Positions 62,310 to 64,000 of a stretch of DNA of 64,000 nucleotides are shown here, piece after piece. This DNA comes from Aquimarina sp. BL5 (GTDB taxonomy: Bacteria > Bacteroidota > Bacteroidia > Flavobacteriales > Flavobacteriaceae). The position numbers and the translations under genes are program-made. The DNA lies in assembly GCF_003443675.1 (NCBI RefSeq), contig NZ_CP031963.1, forward strand, positions 4,053,501 through 4,117,500. Reading direction: 5' to 3'. The notes beneath the pieces are model-generated. The model worked only from the letters and a program-made list of their open reading frames with translations, was not told the origin of the DNA and made no database searches. The stretch's first letter is position 1. The number at the start of each line of letters is the position of its first letter.

Positions 62310-62317
62310 TATTTTTG
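62310..62317 (+). promoter_or_regulatory. Possible -7 box of the cobQ promoter
   Basis: TATTTTTG fits TAnnTTTG exactly. The expected start of transcription near 62323 excludes a TTG start at 62315 and supports the ATG at 62330. No -33 TTTG is at the normal distance. Confidence 0.35.
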
Positions 62318-62329
62318 TACTTCGAAAAA

Positions 62330-63796
62330 ATGGCAAATATGCAAAAAATACAACCTATAATGTTAGTCGGTACTGGCTCTGATGTAGGGAAAAGCTGGAT
62401 AACGACAGGTATTTGCAGATGGCTTAAAAAGAAAGGATATAATCCTGCTCCTTTTAAAGCTCAAAACATGTCATTAAATAGTTTTTCTACACCGGATAAT
62501 CTAGAGATTGGAAGAGCACAGGCGGTACAAGCAGAGGCTTGTGGTATTCCACCAACAGTAGAAATGAATCCTATTCTGTTAAAACCTTCATCAGTAAATA
62601 AATCACAAATTGTTTTACACGGAAAACCAATTGGTGACCAAACAGCTAAAGAATATTTTTTAGTAGATAATAAAAAACAGTTGTTTGAAGAAGCTAAAAA
62701 ATCATTTAGACAATTGGCTTCAAAACACAATCCTATTGTAATGGAAGGTGCAGGAAGTATTAGCGAACTTAATTTAAAACATAGAGATATTGTAAACATG
62801 CGAATGGCAGCTGCTGCCAATGCATGTGTTTATTTAGTAGCGGATATTGATAAAGGTGGAGTATTTGGAAGTGTATATGGAACTATTGAATTGCTAGAGG
62901 ATTGGGAGCGTGAATTGATTAAAGGAATCATCATTAATAAGTTTAGAGGAGATCCAACTTTATTCATTGATGGGAAAAAGAAATTAGAAGAACTTACGGG
63001 TATTCCAGTTTTAGGCGTTTTACCTTATGCTAAAGATATTATTATTGAAGAAGAAGACTCCGTAGCATTGAATCGCAGAAATACAACTGCTTCAAATAAT
63101 AAATTAAATATTGCTGTTGTCAAACTTCATTATATGTCTAATTATACAGACTTTCAGGTTTTAGAGCAAGAATCATTAATCAATCTATATTTTACAAGAG
63201 ATATAGAAGAGCTAAATAAAGCAGATGTAATTATCATTCCAGGCACCAAAAATACTATTGAAGATTTAGTAGCTTTGAAAAAAGATGGTTTAGATACTGT
63301 TATCAAAAAACAATACAAAGACATTCCAATTTTAGGGATTTGTGGTGGATATCAAATGCTAGGCAAGGTGGTCAAAGATCCTTTTTCAATAGAGAGTATG
63401 ATCAATTCAGAAGTAGGTTTAGGGTTGTTTGATATCGAAACAACACTTTCAAAAACGAAACAAACAGTACAACGTAACTTTTGGTTTAAAGATTTGGCAA
63501 TACCTTGTGAAGGGTATGAAATTCATATGGGAGAAACTATAGTGCCAAAAACGAGAGGTTTAAACCTTGTTGATGGTGAGGAAGAAGGTTATTTCGATGG
63601 GAATAAAAGTTGGGGGACGTACTTTCATGGGATATTTGATAATCAAGAAGTAGTTACAGAATTATTACGCTTAAAGTATCCGGATGCCACGGCAAAAGAC
63701 TATAAAGCGTTTAAAGCAGTACAATTTGATAAATTAGCAGATTGGATAGATGAAAACTTAGAAATGTCAACCATCTTAAAAAATAGCCTGCAATAA
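62330..63796 (+). CDS. cobQ: Cobyric acid synthase CobQ
   Basis: 488 residues from the ATG at 62330; a second ATG at 62339 is also possible. The N-terminal dethiobiotin-synthetase-like ATPase has the P-loop LVGTGSDVGKSW and AQNMSLNS; VMEGAGSISELNL is the Mg-binding region. The C-terminal type 1 glutamine amidotransferase domain has Cys338 in ILGICGGYQMLG and His433 in YFHGIFD. It amidates the corrin side chains b, d, e and g with glutamine. Its stop overlaps the next start by one base (TAATG). No cobalamin riboswitch-like structure was seen upstream. Confidence 0.95.
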   Translation: MANMQKIQPIMLVGTGSDVGKSWITTGICRWLKKKGYNPAPFKAQNMSLNSFSTPDNLEIGRAQAVQAEACGIPPTVEMNPILLKPSSVNKSQIVLHGKPIGDQTAKEYFLVDNKKQLFEEAKKSFRQLASKHNPIVMEGAGSISELNLKHRDIVNMRMAAAANACVYLVADIDKGGVFGSVYGTIELLEDWERELIKGIIINKFRGDPTLFIDGKKKLEELTGIPVLGVLPYAKDIIIEEEDSVALNRRNTTASNNKLNIAVVKLHYMSNYTDFQVLEQESLINLYFTRDIEELNKADVIIIPGTKNTIEDLVALKKDGLDTVIKKQYKDIPILGICGGYQMLGKVVKDPFSIESMINSEVGLGLFDIETTLSKTKQTVQRNFWFKDLAIPCEGYEIHMGETIVPKTRGLNLVDGEEEGYFDGNKSWGTYFHGIFDNQEVVTELLRLKYPDATAKDYKAFKAVQFDKLADWIDENLEMSTILKNSLQ

Positions 63797-64000
63797 TGTT
63801 AGACGGACATGGGGATGACCTTCATTTAATTGAAGAAAAAATCAGGTATAACTTTAGTTCAAATGTGTATTATAAAGGATGTCCTAAAACATTACTTACT
63901 CATATTTCAAAGAATGTCTCTCTAATTCAAAATTATCCTTCACCTGCTGCAAGTGAGTTAAATGAATTGGCAGCGCATAAATTTCAACTCGATAGAGAAC
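63796..64000 (+). CDS. cobD: CobD-like aminotransferase (partial, cut by window end)
   Basis: 68 residues visible, beginning MLDGHGDDLHLIEEKIRYNF, with SSNVYYKGCPKTLLTH and the LIQNYPSPAASELNELAA segment. This matches the start of the class I/II PLP enzymes that make (R)-1-amino-2-propanol phosphate (threonine-phosphate decarboxylase, CobD) and their histidinol-phosphate aminotransferase relatives. One-base overlap with cobQ and the pathway context favour CobD; the PLP Lys is beyond the window. Confidence 0.78.
   Translation, partial: MLDGHGDDLHLIEEKIRYNFSSNVYYKGCPKTLLTHISKNVSLIQNYPSPAASELNELAAHKFQLDRE

Noticed and set aside
62315..62329. TTG start for cobQ
   Set aside because: The TTG is part of a TAnnTTTG promoter-like box, and the ATG at 62330 fits the family start.
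61764..62329. Cobalamin riboswitch before cobQ
   Set aside because: I looked for a B12-box-like GCCACTG string and for nested stems and saw none; the region is AT-rich with a gene remnant.
1..64000. CRISPR array, tRNA or rRNA genes, prophage
   Set aside because: No regularly spaced repeats, no cloverleaf-like sequence with CCA or T-loop motif, and no phage structural genes were seen.

Overview
The window is AT-rich DNA from a member of the Bacteroidota, most likely a marine Flavobacteriaceae close to Aquimarina or Kordia; the genus is my guess from protein style. The lineage call rests on a SusC/SusD pair, many SPII lipoproteins with a Cys soon after a short signal, a regulator with a periplasmic sensor and a cytoplasmic LuxR-type HTH, promoters of the form TTTG-N18-20-TAnnTTTG, short or absent 5' leaders, and weak Shine-Dalgarno sequences. 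No rRNA, tRNA, CRISPR array or prophage was seen.

Layout. 1-3099 (minus): a translationally coupled operon of a MORN-like secreted protein, two family 2 glycosyltransferases and a multi-membrane mannosyltransferase-like protein that leaves the window. 3319-4602: an orphan membrane histidine kinase with its terminator. 4669-6039: an intact IS3-family insertion sequence with a visible A-AAA-AAG frameshift site. 6053-8995 (minus): an FAD oxidoreductase and a membrane polyferredoxin. 9318-14095: a DUF547 protein, a beta-barrel protein, a GH113-like lipoprotein, an unknown lipoprotein and a BamA-like outer-membrane protein. 14136-16252: a TetR-DUF1348-alpha/beta hydrolase unit with two palindromic operators, one covering the -33 box of a near-leaderless promoter. 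16259-17339: a double-glycine-leader, Cys-rich secreted peptide and a palindrome-rich stretch. 17340-19849: a periplasmic thioredoxin-like protein and an AraC-BLUF fusion (a predicted blue-light-sensing transcription factor). 20063-22785 (minus): a membrane-bound AraC regulator, two small secreted proteins and a YceI protein.

22810-31127 (minus) is an arsenosugar biosynthesis cluster: a CMD/peroxidase-like protein, radical SAM ArsS, two TIGR04282 transferases, a rhodanese, a purine nucleoside phosphorylase, ArsM, DUF547 and TIGR04283. One old-yellow-enzyme gene sits within it on the opposite strand. A reasonable path is methylation of arsenite by ArsM, addition of a 5'-deoxyadenosyl group by ArsS, removal of adenine by the phosphorylase, and glycosyl transfer by the TIGR0428x proteins.

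31784-60823 is a large polysaccharide or oligosaccharide utilisation locus: two GH3 enzymes, a sensor/LuxR-type regulator, two LacI regulators, a GH13 alpha-glucosidase with an alpha-1,6-type signature, SusC, SusD, three tandem ~1,100-residue FG-GAP/ASPIC-UnbV lipoproteins, a vanadium-haloperoxidase-like PAP2 lipoprotein and a GyrI-like membrane-anchored protein. A LacI palindrome and two leader or intergenic hairpins suggest layered control. 60849-64000 holds a PAP2 phosphatase (minus), a frameshifted gene remnant, and the start of a cobalamin operon (cobQ then a cobD-like gene cut by the window edge).

The most unusual items are the AraC-BLUF fusion, the three tandem FG-GAP/UnbV lipoproteins coupled to a haloperoxidase-like gene inside a SusCD locus, the structured susC leader ending in a U-tract, and the orphan Cys-rich GG-leader peptide.
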